DNA of 64,000 nucleotides, taken from Notospermus geniculatus. Taxonomy: Eukaryota > Nemertea > Pilidiophora > Heteronemertea > Lineidae. The number at the start of each line of letters is the position of its first letter. Within the stretch, counting starts at the first letter, position 1. The notes beneath the pieces are model-generated. The model was not told the origin of the DNA. It made no database searches and saw nothing but the letters and a program-made list of their open reading frames with translations. The translations under genes and the position numbers were made by a program. Below are positions 32,580 to 43,139 of the stretch, piece after piece. The stretch is taken from the NCBI GenBank assembly GCA_002633025.1, contig NMRB01000414.1:257257-321256 (forward strand), read 5' to 3'.

Positions 32580-33424
32580 AGTTACATTATAAAACATTTA
32601 TACGAACAATATGATCGATTGATCTCACCATCATCAAATAGAATATATCCATTCTCCGGTATTCCAGGTTTTACCGTAACGATTTGACACAAATATACAA
32701 ACAATATTACATTACGACGAACAACGTTACCAGCAATTGAACAGATCTCAAACATTCCAAATATCTCAAGTAGACCGAATACTATAAAGAGTTCATCACC
32801 ATCATCAAATAAGACATCGCCCATTCTCCGGTATTCCAAAAATAAAAAAAAATGTTTATCAATATTCCAACAATGATACATACAATTTCACTATCATCAA
32901 ATAAGATACGGTACTCTTATTCTCCAGTATTCCAAAAATATAAAAAAATATAGTTCATCAATAACAATATTACAATAGTTCAAAAGACACATTACCAACA
33001 GCTCGAGTCATTAAATCTCTATACCAGCATTCCATTTCCGACATTAACATATTAATTTTCATTTTTCTATTATGTACATGTGGACAGAGTCAAAAGTTAG
33101 GTTATTCATAACCCACGGAACTAAATACTTACCGCAGAAATTACCTTGGACGGAGTCAAAAGAGGGGTAAACATGGATATACAACATTTAAAACAGGACT
33201 ATACAAATTTCGGACAGATAGGTAAGTATCGGTACAGTTACATAAGTTAGTTGCAGTGTATAGCACACAAGCGAATACCGTTTTCACTCGTGTGCTATAG
33301 TTGGGCTCACTGGACGCAATCTATAATCACTAAATTACCACCAGTGTCCCAACATGCAAAAGAAACAACATACAAATCAACCAGATACACTTTAGCAATT
33401 CCCTCCCCTATCAAAAGATTGTCC

Positions 33425-34474
33425 TCAATTCTTCATTTTCCTCTCTAGAGCTTCCAGTTGGTTCTTTATTTCAATCAGTACATCCAGTTGTCTCTCCTGC
33501 ATCTCTAAGGCTGTTACGCTCAAAAGATCTGATGGCAAAAGGTTCTTCCTCAGTTCGTTCACTTCCTCCTTTACTTGTCTTCTAACTTCCTCCTTTATGA
33601 ATTGCTGTATCGAGGGATCCGTCACATTGATCTGGCGGGAAGATTCCATGGGGCATGGAATCTCGACCACTCTCCTCACGACTGGAGACGATGACGAAAT
33701 GCCACACACCGCTGGTGGCTCATGCTCCTCCACATCCTCCGGCACAACTGATTTCGCAACTTCCACGATTATCCGTCTCGTTGGAGATGACGGCACAGGA
33801 GAAATGCAGGGGGTTGGGGGCGCCTGCATCTCTTCCAACTCACCCAGGAAATATTGTGGTTCCTCTCCCAACTCGGGCCCTCGGGGCGCCTCTCTCTCCG
33901 CCATTTCAATTTCGTCAGCATCTGGAGACCAGGGGGGTGGCGAGTCCTGGATCGGGCTGAAAGCGCCGTCCACAGACTTGACAGGGGACATTGCCGCCTG
34001 CTCTGGTTCCAAGTGGACCGGGGTGTCGCACCTTACTATCACGGGTTGAGCTGTCGGCACTTCCTGCTCGTCTACCCCTGTGACTAGCTGCTGGGATAGA
34101 GGCCTGATGAACTGACGGAGACCATATGTCGACCATTTCCTTCCACACTCTTTGTAAACGTTTGAAAATGTCTCGCCCTTGTGGCATCGACGCAGGTGTC
34201 GCGCTGCGAAGCTCCTGGCAATGATCCTCAGGTTTGGGTTGCATCTGGTACATATGAAGGGCACCATGCTTTCCGGTGCATGCTGCCGAAGGGCGTGTTC
34301 TATCGCCTCCTTCTCCCGATTGACTGTTTTACACATGGTGCAACTATACAAATGGCGGTCGGCACCGGCCAAAGCTTCATCAAACTGCTTTTTTTGACTC
34401 ATCTTGACGGTTCTGAAGAGAGAAAGAGAGAAAATTAGAGAAAACATCTTAATCGCGAAGAGCAGTGATGACAC
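33425..34474 (-). CDS. Accessory ORF of the gypsy-type element: two C2H2-like fingers plus coiled coil
   Basis: The open frame of 349 codons starts at ATG 34474, or more likely at the internal ATG 34402 (MSQKKQFDEALAGADRHLY). It overlaps the integrase end by about 26 bp if the first ATG is used. Two zinc-finger-like motifs follow: CTMCKTVNREKEAIEHALRQH (Cx2C...Hx4H; about residues 45-65) and CTRC...ARHLRRCH (about 75-98). Then comes a long Pro/Glu-rich linker and a C-terminal charged helix (FIKEEVRRQVKEEVNELRK, DVLIEIKNQLEALERKMK). It occupies the position where env-like genes sit in some gypsy elements, but I see no signal peptide or membrane anchor near the C-terminus. A nucleic-acid-binding role is inferred from the fingers only. 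Confidence 0.7.
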   Translation of the reverse strand: MSSLLFAIKMFSLIFSLSLFRTVKMSQKKQFDEALAGADRHLYSCTMCKTVNREKEAIEHALRQHAPESMVPFICTRCNPNLRIIARSFAARHLRRCHKGETFSNVYKECGRKWSTYGLRQFIRPLSQQLVTGVDEQEVPTAQPVIVRCDTPVHLEPEQAAMSPVKSVDGAFSPIQDSPPPWSPDADEIEMAEREAPRGPELGEEPQYFLGELEEMQAPPTPCISPVPSSPTRRIIVEVAKSVVPEDVEEHEPPAVCGISSSSPVVRRVVEIPCPMESSRQINVTDPSIQQFIKEEVRRQVKEEVNELRKNLLPSDLLSVTALEMQERQLDVLIEIKNQLEALERKMKN

Positions 34475-35291
34475 TGCGAAACCAAGGGGGACAACTGTCG
34501 CCCAGGTACTTCTTTAACTTGTTGTGATGTACGAGTTTTGTTTTCCCGCGCTTATCTAGTTGAATTACATAGTCCAAATCATTGACTTTCTTGACAACCA
34601 AGTATGGTCCTTCAAATGCTTTTCTTAACTTGGGAGCTATTTTCAATTGATTCACATCGGACAAATACCAAACTGGTTCACCAACATCATATTTATTCAG
34701 AACAGATTTTCCATCGTGACATTGTTTGTGGCGCTTGGCAGCGGCCTTAAGGTTATCTCGTGCTACGTCATGTGCAATTAACATTCGTTCTCGCAACCCT
34801 TCTACGTATTCTCCGTAAGATGTCAGTTCTTCCTCCCCATGCGATGGTTTGTAAGGGAACATTATTTCCGCAGGCAATCGAACTTCTCTACCAAGCATAA
34901 GTAGATTGGGCGTCAGCTTCGTCGATTCGTTTGGAGTGGCCCTGTATGCTGCGGCAAGACAACCCAAATTCACGTCCCACTGATCTTGCTGGCCTTTCAA
35001 ATACGACTTTATCATTCTGATGAGTGTTTTGTTAAAACGTTCACATTGTCCATTACACTTTGGGTTTGCAGGTGAAGCTCTTGTCTTACGTATCTCTAAT
35101 AGGGTGCACAATTCCTTGAAAATTTCTGCCTCATAGTTTCGTCCTTGATCTGAGTGAATGTCATAAGGGGTTCCAAACCTAGCTATGACTTCATTGAGTA
35201 TTACACTCGCACATGTAGCAGCTGTATAGTCGGGTATGGCGAAAATCTCCGTCCATTTCGTGAAATGATCAGAGACTACCAGAATATANCG
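34449..35291 (-). pseudogene. gypsy-type integrase, C-terminal part
   Basis: The minus frame continues integrase after the internal duplication: SDHFTKWTEIFAIPDYTA, IHSDQGRNYEA, ERFNKTLIRMIKSYLKGQ, then DVGEPVWYLSD and KAFEGPYLVVKKVNDLDYVI. The last is a GPY/F-like module, followed by HHNKLKKY. The second catalytic Asp is in HSDQGRN and Glu in CERFNK. The protein is separated from the rest of Pol by 185 bp of foreign sequence with an n at 35289, so this copy does not encode an intact integrase as assembled. Confidence 0.85.
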
Positions 35292-35553
35292 TACCATCCT
35301 CGGATGTGGCGCGGCGTCATGGAAGGCATGCAGTGAAGACGTAACGTCATTTACCCGACGTCACGCAACAGAGACGCGTGACGTACCCGTACCATCCGCG
35401 ATGAACTGAAGGTTACCTTCCGCGCCACGTCCTAGGAAGGTACGCGGATTCTGGGAGGTCAATTGTGCAACGTACTGTAGCAGCTGTATAGTCGGGTATG
35501 GCGAAAATCTCCGTCCATTTCGTGAAATGATCAGAGACTACCAGAATATATCG
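35213..35553. repeat. 79-bp direct duplication flanking a 185-bp insertion in integrase
   Basis: 35213-35291 and 35475-35553 are the same integrase segment (GTAGCAGCTGTATAGTCGGG ...). Between them 35292-35476 has inverted ends TACCATCCTCGGATGTGGCG and CGCCACGTCCTAGGAAGGTA with several ACGTCA words, like a small MITE. One copy contains the n at 35289. It may be a real rearrangement or an assembly join. Confidence 0.65.
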
Positions 35554-38500
35554 ATTGCCTTTCAAAGATAGAGGAAGAGGGGCCAGCACGTCCGTAGACA
35601 GTCTGTCTAGAGGTCCTCCGACCGTCATGTTTCCCATAGGCGCCTTTGCCGTCTTCGCTGGTGGTTTGATTTCTGCGCAGACGTCGCATCGTGCCACCCA
35701 CAGATTACTGTCCTCTCTCACGCCATACCAATAAAAACGTTGAAGGACCTTCTCTCTGGTCTTCTTGCGACCCAGGTGTCCAGACAAAGGGGAGTTGTGC
35801 ATTTCCTGTAGCACTTCTTTACGTAACTTCCTGGGAACAACCACTTGCTGGTAATCTCCCGTCCCGTCCTTTCTTGAAAAATGTCTTAATAGCACGCCAT
35901 TCTCTAGGAATATACTGTTCCACGTATTCCAGTAATGTCTGGTCGCTGGGCTCGACTCACAAACGACTTGTCCCACAGGGCGTTCGCCGTTTTCTACCCA
36001 TTTCCATATAGGACCAATGTCAGGATCTTCTTGTTGTAGGGAGCTCAACTCTTCTACAGAATAAGGAAGCTGCCATCCAGTGTCTTTAGGTTTCGTCTGC
36101 GAACGTGTCAGTCTCCTCACTGGCTCAACGTCTGGGAACAGAGAACTTTTCATGTTGGTTGACTTGGCTTTGCACTTCGAACAATTTCCGCATGGGAGTT
36201 TCGTCAACTCGCCTTCGCACTTGCAATTTCTCGGATCGGGACATCGACTCATCGCATCGGCGTTTTGATGTTTCTTTCCTGCTCTCCACTGTATTTCAAA
36301 ATCATAGACTGACAAAATTTCGATCCATCGGGCAACCCTTCCCTTCGGTTCCTTCATGCTGAACAACCACTTCAGGGCCATGTGGTCAGTGCGGACCACA
36401 AAATGGCGACCGAGAAGATAATGTCTGAAATGCTCTACAAAATGTTTTACAGCCAGTAACTCTTTGTCCGTCACACAGTAGTTTCGTTCCGAGCTATTTA
36501 AAGTTGAGCTGGCGTAAGCGATCACCCGTAATTCACCATCCTGTTCCTGAGACAACACACTTCCAATGCTCACGTCACAGGCGTCGCAGTCTAGATAGAA
36601 AGTCCCTGTAGGCCTGGGGTATGACATGACTTCGGGTCCCGTCAACTTGTCTTTCAATATTTTAAAGGTTTCCTCACATTCTGCCGTCCATTCGAAAGTC
36701 ACATCCTTCTTGGTCAGACGGATCAACGGTTGCATAAGGGCAGAGAAGTTCTTGATGAATCGTCTGTAGTAGCTCCCCAAACCCAGAATTCCTCTCACTT
36801 CTGAAACATTCACAGGGGTGGGCCAGTTCTTGAGCTTTTGTACATTTGTATCGTCCGGAACTATTCCTCTCGCTGAGACGGTATGTCCCAGGAACGTAAC
36901 TTGGGTCTGAAATAAATGACATTTAGATGGTTTAAGTTTAAAACCGGCAGCTCGAATTCGCTCAAAAACTTGTCTCAGCCGTTTCACATGCTCTTCAAAT
37001 CCGTTGGAGAAGACAATGATGTCGTCCAGATAAAGGAGACAAACTACATCTCTAAGTCCCTTCATAGCCAGTTCTATTAGACGCTGGAAGGTCATGGGTG
37101 CTCCCTGCAGCCCAAACGGCATCGTCACATACTCGAAAAGACCGAATTTCGTGGTGAAGGCTGTCTTCGGCACATCTTCTTTCCGGATTGGCACTTGATT
37201 GTATGCGCTAGTAATATCGAGCGTGCTGAAAAGGTTGGCGCCACCCAAAGCATCTATCAGATCATCGCAGCGAGGTAAGGGGTTCGCTGGAACATTTCGG
37301 GTTAACTTATTTAGTGTCCTATAATCAATACAATGACGTATACTTCCATCTTTCTTCTTCACTAAAACGACCCCTGAGGCCCAGGGCGACGTTGATTCTC
37401 GGATCACTCCCTGAGACATGAGTTTATTGATCGCCTTTCTTTCTTCGCCCACATAAGCTAAAGGGACACGGCGAGGGGCCTGTCTGAATGGCTTCGCCTC
37501 GCCCGTATCTATCACGTGCTCCACCAAATTTGTAAGTCCGAGGTCGTTCTCGTCCTTTGAGAAGATATCCCCGAAATCGCACAGGAGGTTCTTAGTGATC
37601 GCTTTCTGCTTATCATCCAAGTTTTCAACGGCTTCCTCATACATCGATGTTAAATGGCTAGGTAAAGACAATTCCCTATCCTTTGATTCCAAGATTGACA
37701 CCGGTTCGTTTGTTTTGATTTCGGGACGGGGGCTTACTCTCCTAATAGTTGATTCCGCGGTTGGGTGTTGATGGAATTGTAGTCGTCGCACTGGATTGTC
37801 CTGGTTGTCGTAGTCATCCTCCATCAGCAAGGTTTGATGTGGCAGGTTGACGTCTTGCGCCCAACCAACCACAGCATCCTGTTTAATTGATTTCGATACT
37901 TCGAATGGGTTCAAAACTCGGACTGGCACAGTTGTCTTTGTGGATCCAGTATCAATGGTGAAGGTGACGTCGAGTCCTTGAATGCTACCCTCTGTGTATA
38001 TACCTGTAAAAGTCGGTTTCTGTCTTCTAATAGCTTCTAAATCGGCTAACATCTCAGCATCTCCCTCTTCATCTTCATCAGAACTCATTCCGTCTGCCGT
38101 CATTTGCTCTTCATCTCGTCCTCCCCCTTCCACGGGACTCCTCACTTTTGAAATCTTTAATGAACCAGTTGAATGATCCCCAAGCTGGCCCATCACCTTG
38201 GCCGAGCTCATTTCCTTTACCCCTACTTTCGTCAATCCATCCTTTTCCTGTGTTTTCATCCCGTCTCTTGCGCTTTTCACGACTTCAGTCACCTCCGATA
38301 TGGCCTCACCGACGGTGTCACTACAGTCACCAGCATCCATCTGGGGATTGCCTCCACAATCACAGGCTGTTGTCCGAGCATCACCTGACCATACTTTATC
38401 TCCGTTTCTATCACATTCATCAACTTTCACCAATTCATCACATTCATTACATTTCACCGATTCATCACAGTCACCACCCTCCACCAATTTATCATGTTCA

Positions 38501-38649
38501 TTAATTTTCATCGATTTATCTCCCATCTCAACAATCTTCTCGTCTCCTCTCAACTGTTTCTCTGTATCTAACTTAGGGTTCCCACTATTATTCTTTGTAC
38601 TAAACTGATCAATTTTGTTAATCTGCTCGTTGATTTGTTTCTCAGGCAT
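35477..38649 (-). pseudogene. gypsy-type Pol: protease, reverse transcriptase, RNase H, integrase N-terminus
   Basis: One open minus frame from ATG 38649. A charged N-terminal spacer with Cys repeats (residues 40-90, VKCNECDELVKVDECDR) precedes an aspartic protease (FTIDTGSTKTTV, about residue 231). The reverse transcriptase has ESTSPWASGVVLVKKKDGS, YRTLNKLT, TLDITSAYNQVPI, MPFGLQGAPMTFQRL and the catalytic LLYLDDIIVF (about 538). RNase H has YLDCDACDVSIG, TDKELLAVKHF and RTDHMALKWL. The integrase zinc domain is HNSPLSGHLGRKK...CDVCAEIK (about 950-990), followed by LSTDVLAPLP with the first catalytic Asp. The frame then crosses the duplication at 35476 and ends out of register at 35413. All reverse transcriptase motifs look intact. 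Confidence 0.9.
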
Positions 38650-38717
38650 TGTTTCGTCGTCGCGAGGGCCGTCCTTACGTCGTTGGGCTGTCCTTTGGCC
38701 TCCAAGAGCAGCCCGAT

Positions 38718-39134
38718 CTAGTTTAACGGTTTAGGCTGTGGCACAAATGGAGGACAGTTTGGGTTCGGACCATGTGCAGGTCGATTACCCAACTGACCTG
38801 GCACTGGGCAGGCTGGAGGCTGAGCGGGACCAACTGGTCCGCTACCCCCAGGTCCCCGATTAAAATAGCAATTCTTGGCATAATGGCCGAGTTTTCCACA
38901 TCGGTAGCATTGTACGTCTCCAAAAGATCGCTGTTCGCCTCCCTCATGGTTCTGGCGCCGGTATCCGCCATTGTTCCAGCCATTCCTAGGGACCGATGAT
39001 GCCATAGCCTGATTTTTCTCCAAAGCTTCTACTTTACCCATCATTTGCTTCACCATCTGGGTCAACTGTGAGATCTCTGTTACATCTGGAGCCTTCTGTG
39101 TCTGTACTGCCTGTCCTTGTTTTTCTTCTTTTTT
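38718..39134 (-). pseudogene. gypsy-type Gag, zinc-knuckle part
   Basis: The minus frame carries CYRCGKLGHYAKNC (Cx2Cx4Hx4C, about 38872-38913), preceded by a helical TQMVKQMMGKVEALEKN and followed by a Pro-rich tail. The upstream joint with the main Gag domain is interrupted by a SINE (39135-39386). Confidence 0.85.
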
Positions 39135-39386
39135 TGAATAATAATAATAATAATAATAATGTGTGGGCTTATAGTGCCTTTTACATTTAAGTGTCAAGGC
39201 ACTTCACATTATTACCCAGCCTAATCCAGAAACCTTTCTGTAGAAACCAAGGGCAGCTACAATCCAGCGCACACATGGACATTTCAGGCCAGTTGAGAGT
39301 ATCCAGAGTGACACAGCCAGGGATTGAACCCGCAACCTTCCGATCACGAGCCCAACGCTCTAACCATTCTGCCACCGCGCTCCCCT
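39135..39386 (-). mobile_element. tRNA-derived SINE inserted in gag
   Basis: Read on the minus strand, a tRNA-like head (about 39386-39318) has the A-box GTGGCAGAATGGTTAGAGCG and the B-box GGTTCAATCCC. A body with GTGTCACTCTGGATACTCTC follows, then a (TTA)n tail at 39138-39161. It breaks the gag frame. A target duplication was not clear. Confidence 0.75.
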
Positions 39387-40582
39387 GTACCTGTGGATTC
39401 AGTTTTCGCGGGGACAGATTTAGGCGCACCCTTTTTAGCGGCCCTCACCGGTTGAATTGGTTCGTCATCATCGTCCTCGTCGTCTCCCTTAACCATCGTG
39501 ATTTTCCTAACTCCCCTCCTGCCTCTATCCCTCTGGGTGTCTCGATATCGTATCACTTCATATACTGCTTCATCAATGTCAACTGGGTCTCGCACGTATT
39601 CGACGTGGAATTTGGCCTCTTCGTCATATAGCCCGTCCAAAAATTTTCTTAACAGATCTTCAGCTCTGGTCTTTGCGTCTCGGGAGTTGTAAGCCTTGCA
39701 ATATAGTCTCTTTAATTCTGACGCGAAATCTGATGGCGACTCTCCTGGCTTTTGTAGTCTGTTGGTAAACTTGGCGGCATAAGACTTCGCTGTTTCCACT
39801 TTACGGAAACGGTAGTGCAACTCTTTGACAAGTAATTTGAAATTCATCCGGGTTTGTCTTTCCAATTGACCATAAACGAATTCTCCCGCCGTCCCTTGGA
39901 GTTTCGGCAGCAAATTGTCTAATTTTTGTTCGTCCGTCCACCCGCAGCGGCTGGCGACGTCGGAGAACCTATTATACCACACTTCCCAAGATTCCTTGGA
40001 GGTATCAGAAAATGGAGGCAATCTCGGACCTCTCTTGGGCCTCCTGACTTTTGTTTCAATATCTGAATTTTCACACCATCGATCTAAACCATCCAGGCTA
40101 CTTTCTGAGGGAGAGGAGGACGACGACCTTGACCAATCATGACGACGCCCATAACTTCGCGCAGTAGTTCTTCCTCGGACCGTCTTCCGTGGCTCAACCT
40201 CTGATGGCTGCGCCGAAGTATTTTCTCGCGTACCGCCAGTAGGCCTACTACCCGATGACACTCGTTTGTTTGAATTACCACTTGAAATGGGCTTGGTCGC
40301 CGCATTTATAACCGCCGGAATAACATCTCCAGTGACACCATTCGGGATAACATTTCTTCTTATCGCTGGGTTACCATCCAGGGACGTCGCTGGGACGGTC
40401 CGCGCCATCGTCATCGGCAGCCCTACTGGTTCACCTGACATTCGCTGAATATGTGGGGTATTAATCGTCGGATATTGCATAACATGCCCGTTGCCGGCAA
40501 CACCTAAACCTATATTGGAGGTGGGGGCTGATGCATCCGCCACCATGCCTGTAGATACTGCTGTGAGTCCCGTCTCGCCCAT
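39387..40582 (-). pseudogene. gypsy-type Gag, capsid-like region
   Basis: The minus frame contains KESWEVWYNRFSDVASRCGW, LPKLQGTAGEFVYGQL, LVKELHYRFRKVETAKSYAA, FTNRLQKPGESPSDFASELK and FHVEYVRDPVDIDEAVYEVI. This is the helical pattern of retrotransposon gag/capsid domains. It ends in the SINE. The frame overlaps the Ser/Thr-rich ORF 40510-41328 in another register around a CAGCCCCCACC run, where a frameshift (mutation or translational) would join them. Confidence 0.85.
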
Positions 40583-41328
40583 TCAGTGCACATAGGCCTA
40601 TATCTATTCTGACCATTATGTTCATTAGTAACCCTATTCTCAGTTGTGACCTCATTAGAATCAAGAAGACCACCATTGACATTTGAAGACAAGGGAGCGT
40701 TCCACGGACCATTGCTACCCGACGCGTGCGTATTCCAAGTCCCTATTCCAAACATGTCGGGATATCCGCCGACGGACACCGAGCGTGAGACAGGGTGTCC
40801 CAGCATAGAAGGTACATTATTCCCATAAACCCGTACATCAGTACTACAACTAGGCCTACTAGTCACCACCGTGGTCGTTGTGGTCGTCACTGTCGTCATC
40901 GCTGTCGTTGGTCTCAAGATAGATTCGTATACTGAAGACGTCATATTTGAGATCGTACTCATCCGACACCTACTTATTGCTGATGTGAGACTGGTGGAAC
41001 CAGTTGAGTTATTGCATGCATTGACCGATCTCGTAACGAACGGAGATGGCATAGTGTCTTCGCCAGACGTTGTCGTCGCGGGACCATGGGAGGTGGAGGC
41101 CATGGGCGGCGCTCGACCTGATGATGACGGAACCTCGGAAACCTCTCCAGCTCCGACAGGTGTAGTCGCTTCAGCTTCTGACTCACTACCACTACCACTC
41201 ATTAACGTTTCATTAGTAGTACTAGGCCTAGTATCTCGACCCGCATTCTGGTCACAACAACTCTTTGATTTTTTTGTTCGTTTTCGTTTTCCTCGACCGA
41301 GAGCCATGTTATATTCTGATTGATTCAA
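40510..41328 (-). CDS. Ser/Thr-rich N-terminal ORF of the gypsy-type element
   Basis: An open frame of 272 codons with a basic start (GRGKRKRTKKSKSCC, possible nuclear signal), long low-complexity Ser/Thr stretches, and the end YLQAWWRMHQPPPP. It precedes Gag and overlaps it by 73 bp. It may be the natural N-terminus of Gag, with a frame change in the C run, or a separate leader protein. No domain recognised. Confidence 0.6.
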   Translation of the reverse strand: MNQSEYNMALGRGKRKRTKKSKSCCDQNAGRDTRPSTTNETLMSGSGSESEAEATTPVGAGEVSEVPSSSGRAPPMASTSHGPATTTSGEDTMPSPFVTRSVNACNNSTGSTSLTSAISRCRMSTISNMTSSVYESILRPTTAMTTVTTTTTTVVTSRPSCSTDVRVYGNNVPSMLGHPVSRSVSVGGYPDMFGIGTWNTHASGSNGPWNAPLSSNVNGGLLDSNEVTTENRVTNEHNGQNRYRPMCTEWARRDSQQYLQAWWRMHQPPPPI

Positions 41329-41390
41329 TAGTCAACTGCTAGTATTCACTTAGGAAGACAAGATTCGTATCACTAGATCCAATTAACAAA

Positions 41391-41418
41391 AAGGATCCCA
41401 CCGCACTGCCACCAAAAA
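41391..41418 (-). promoter_or_regulatory. Primer-binding site of the gypsy-type element
   Basis: On the minus strand TGGTGGCAGTGCGGTGGGAT lies four bases after the 5' LTR end. It resembles the complement of an animal tRNA-Leu 3' end, with two extra bases. Assignment of the primer tRNA is tentative. Confidence 0.5.
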
Positions 41419-43135
41419 TGTCACGGCCGAGCGGTCAGTGTCGATGACACCTTGGTTGGTAGCGGGGACAATTTCTCCAGTTACACCGGGGACAATGTCG
41501 CTGTGAGATTATTTCTCTCACAGGATCGTATAAAATCTTTCCAATTGAGTCCACAGGGATTATTTCTCCCTTTATAGTGGAGGGTACTATACTCTATGGA
41601 AAAAGGGATTATCTCTCCCTTGTTATAGGCCTATACGCCGGAAGATTGCACTTCGCGGCAATACAACAGTAAATAACGCCAACACGAGAAAGAGAAGGAC
41701 GAGTTGTTTTATGTTTTATAAAAACAGTGAATTTATTATTTTCTCATAAAATCTCATTCTAGTACATTCATTAGGGATCAGTAGCAGAAGCGTACCAGGC
41801 TAGGGGCGGTCTTTCAAAGGATCAGTCACGGTGCACTGCACTACACAGGTTTCTTGTGTTTCAATAGAGGAGAGAGAGCGAGAGACGTGATCGGTGGAAC
41901 CAACCAGTCTGACGCGACGCGCGTCACGCCCGTCTTTTATAGCAACGTCACCGCATCACTGCGCTCAAGAACATCATTACAGGATGATGCGAAAATAGTA
42001 CAACGTCATCGCTCGCTCTCAAATAATTAGGCATAATTTCATATATCACTTACTCGAAATTACAATTACAATCACAGTCGGCTTATTAAGGATACATAAT
42101 TAACACCGAAGATGAGTATTAAAATGTCTAGAGGTTTTGACGTCAAACCGGATAACTCGAGTGAAATATAAATACGCACGGCCTGCCCGCGCCACCGCAC
42201 TATTTCAAACAGTAGGCCTAGAAAATCTACTGGGTACACGCTAAAAAACCAAGTCTTTATCGCTAGAGGCCTAAAGATTTCAACGTAATGTCAATATTAT
42301 AAGATTCTGCGAACAATATTTGAGCTAGTAATAAAGGTCTAAAATCAGGAAAATAATGTACAGCATCGTATAAATTATTCAAAAAGGGGATACGCTCATC
42401 AAAATTGTGCGGCAAATTCAAATCGCGGGGCTAGGCCATAGGCTACCATGTGCATGAATAGAGTACAGAAATGCGCTCTCAGAAAATATCCCGAAAGGTG
42501 TGTTACCGGCGGTAGAATTTACTGAGACTTCACATATAGAATTAAGATTATTTTTACAATTTTTCCAGAAGGTTTCTTAACACTTTAAGTGACTAGGAAT
42601 ATCATGAAAATAGGAATTAAATGTATAGAAATTTCGTTGTCAAGGTAAACAACTTACCAAGGAGACAGGCTTCCAAAGAAGATGCATAAAATTCTCAATC
42701 ACGCAGGACCAAAGATGTTTCGTCCCATAAAATGTCCAGTAAAATTAAGAAGTGACATGAAAAAGGTCAAATACCAACTCTAATTACCTAGGATAATCAT
42801 GTTCAAGAAAACTTAGGAAAAGCATGACAGCTACTACGAGGGTTTAGAATGACAGCATGAAATTTCAACATGGCCGAAGCCGAAAATATTTAGCACATGT
42901 CTCCTAATAAAAGGTGAAATTACCGAAAAATACAGAGGAATGAAATCACGACACTTCATGAAATAGACAAATAATATACTAGGAATAGGTACCGTAAGAT
43001 TTATCACTCTGACGCAGGCCTAAAACAGTTTAAAATGCAGTAATTTACATGACAGAGAATAGACAGCGAATGCACTGAAGTACCGTGTACATTTTACTAT
43101 ACATTTACGTATATACCATTGACCGAACTGTTTCA
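41419..43135 (-). repeat. 5' LTR of the gypsy-type element (1717 bp)
   Basis: A direct copy of 30388-32105. By eye the two differ by about three substitutions and one length change. Confidence 0.92.
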
Positions 43136-43139
43136 CTTG

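Larger units (their letters stand above)
30388..43135 (-). mobile_element. Ty3/gypsy-type LTR retrotransposon, 12.7 kb, TSD CTTG
   Basis: The LTRs at 30388-32105 and 41419-43135 are in direct orientation with TG...CA ends. CTTG is duplicated at 30384-30387 and 43136-43139. Coding order on the minus strand is an N-terminal Ser/Thr-rich ORF, gag with zinc knuckle, protease, reverse transcriptase, RNase H and integrase, then an accessory zinc-finger ORF. Only about four differences between the LTRs are visible, so insertion was recent. The internal part is nevertheless damaged by a SINE in gag and a short insertion with duplication in integrase. Integrase after RNase H places it in the Ty3/gypsy group. 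Confidence 0.92.

Noticed and set aside
33597-34049. 150-codon plus-strand frame opposite the accessory ORF
   Set aside because: It is the antisense of a Pro/Ser-rich coding region and has no motifs.
40871-41323. 150-codon plus-strand frame opposite the Ser/Thr-rich ORF
   Set aside because: Antisense of low-complexity coding sequence; Val-rich by mirror composition.
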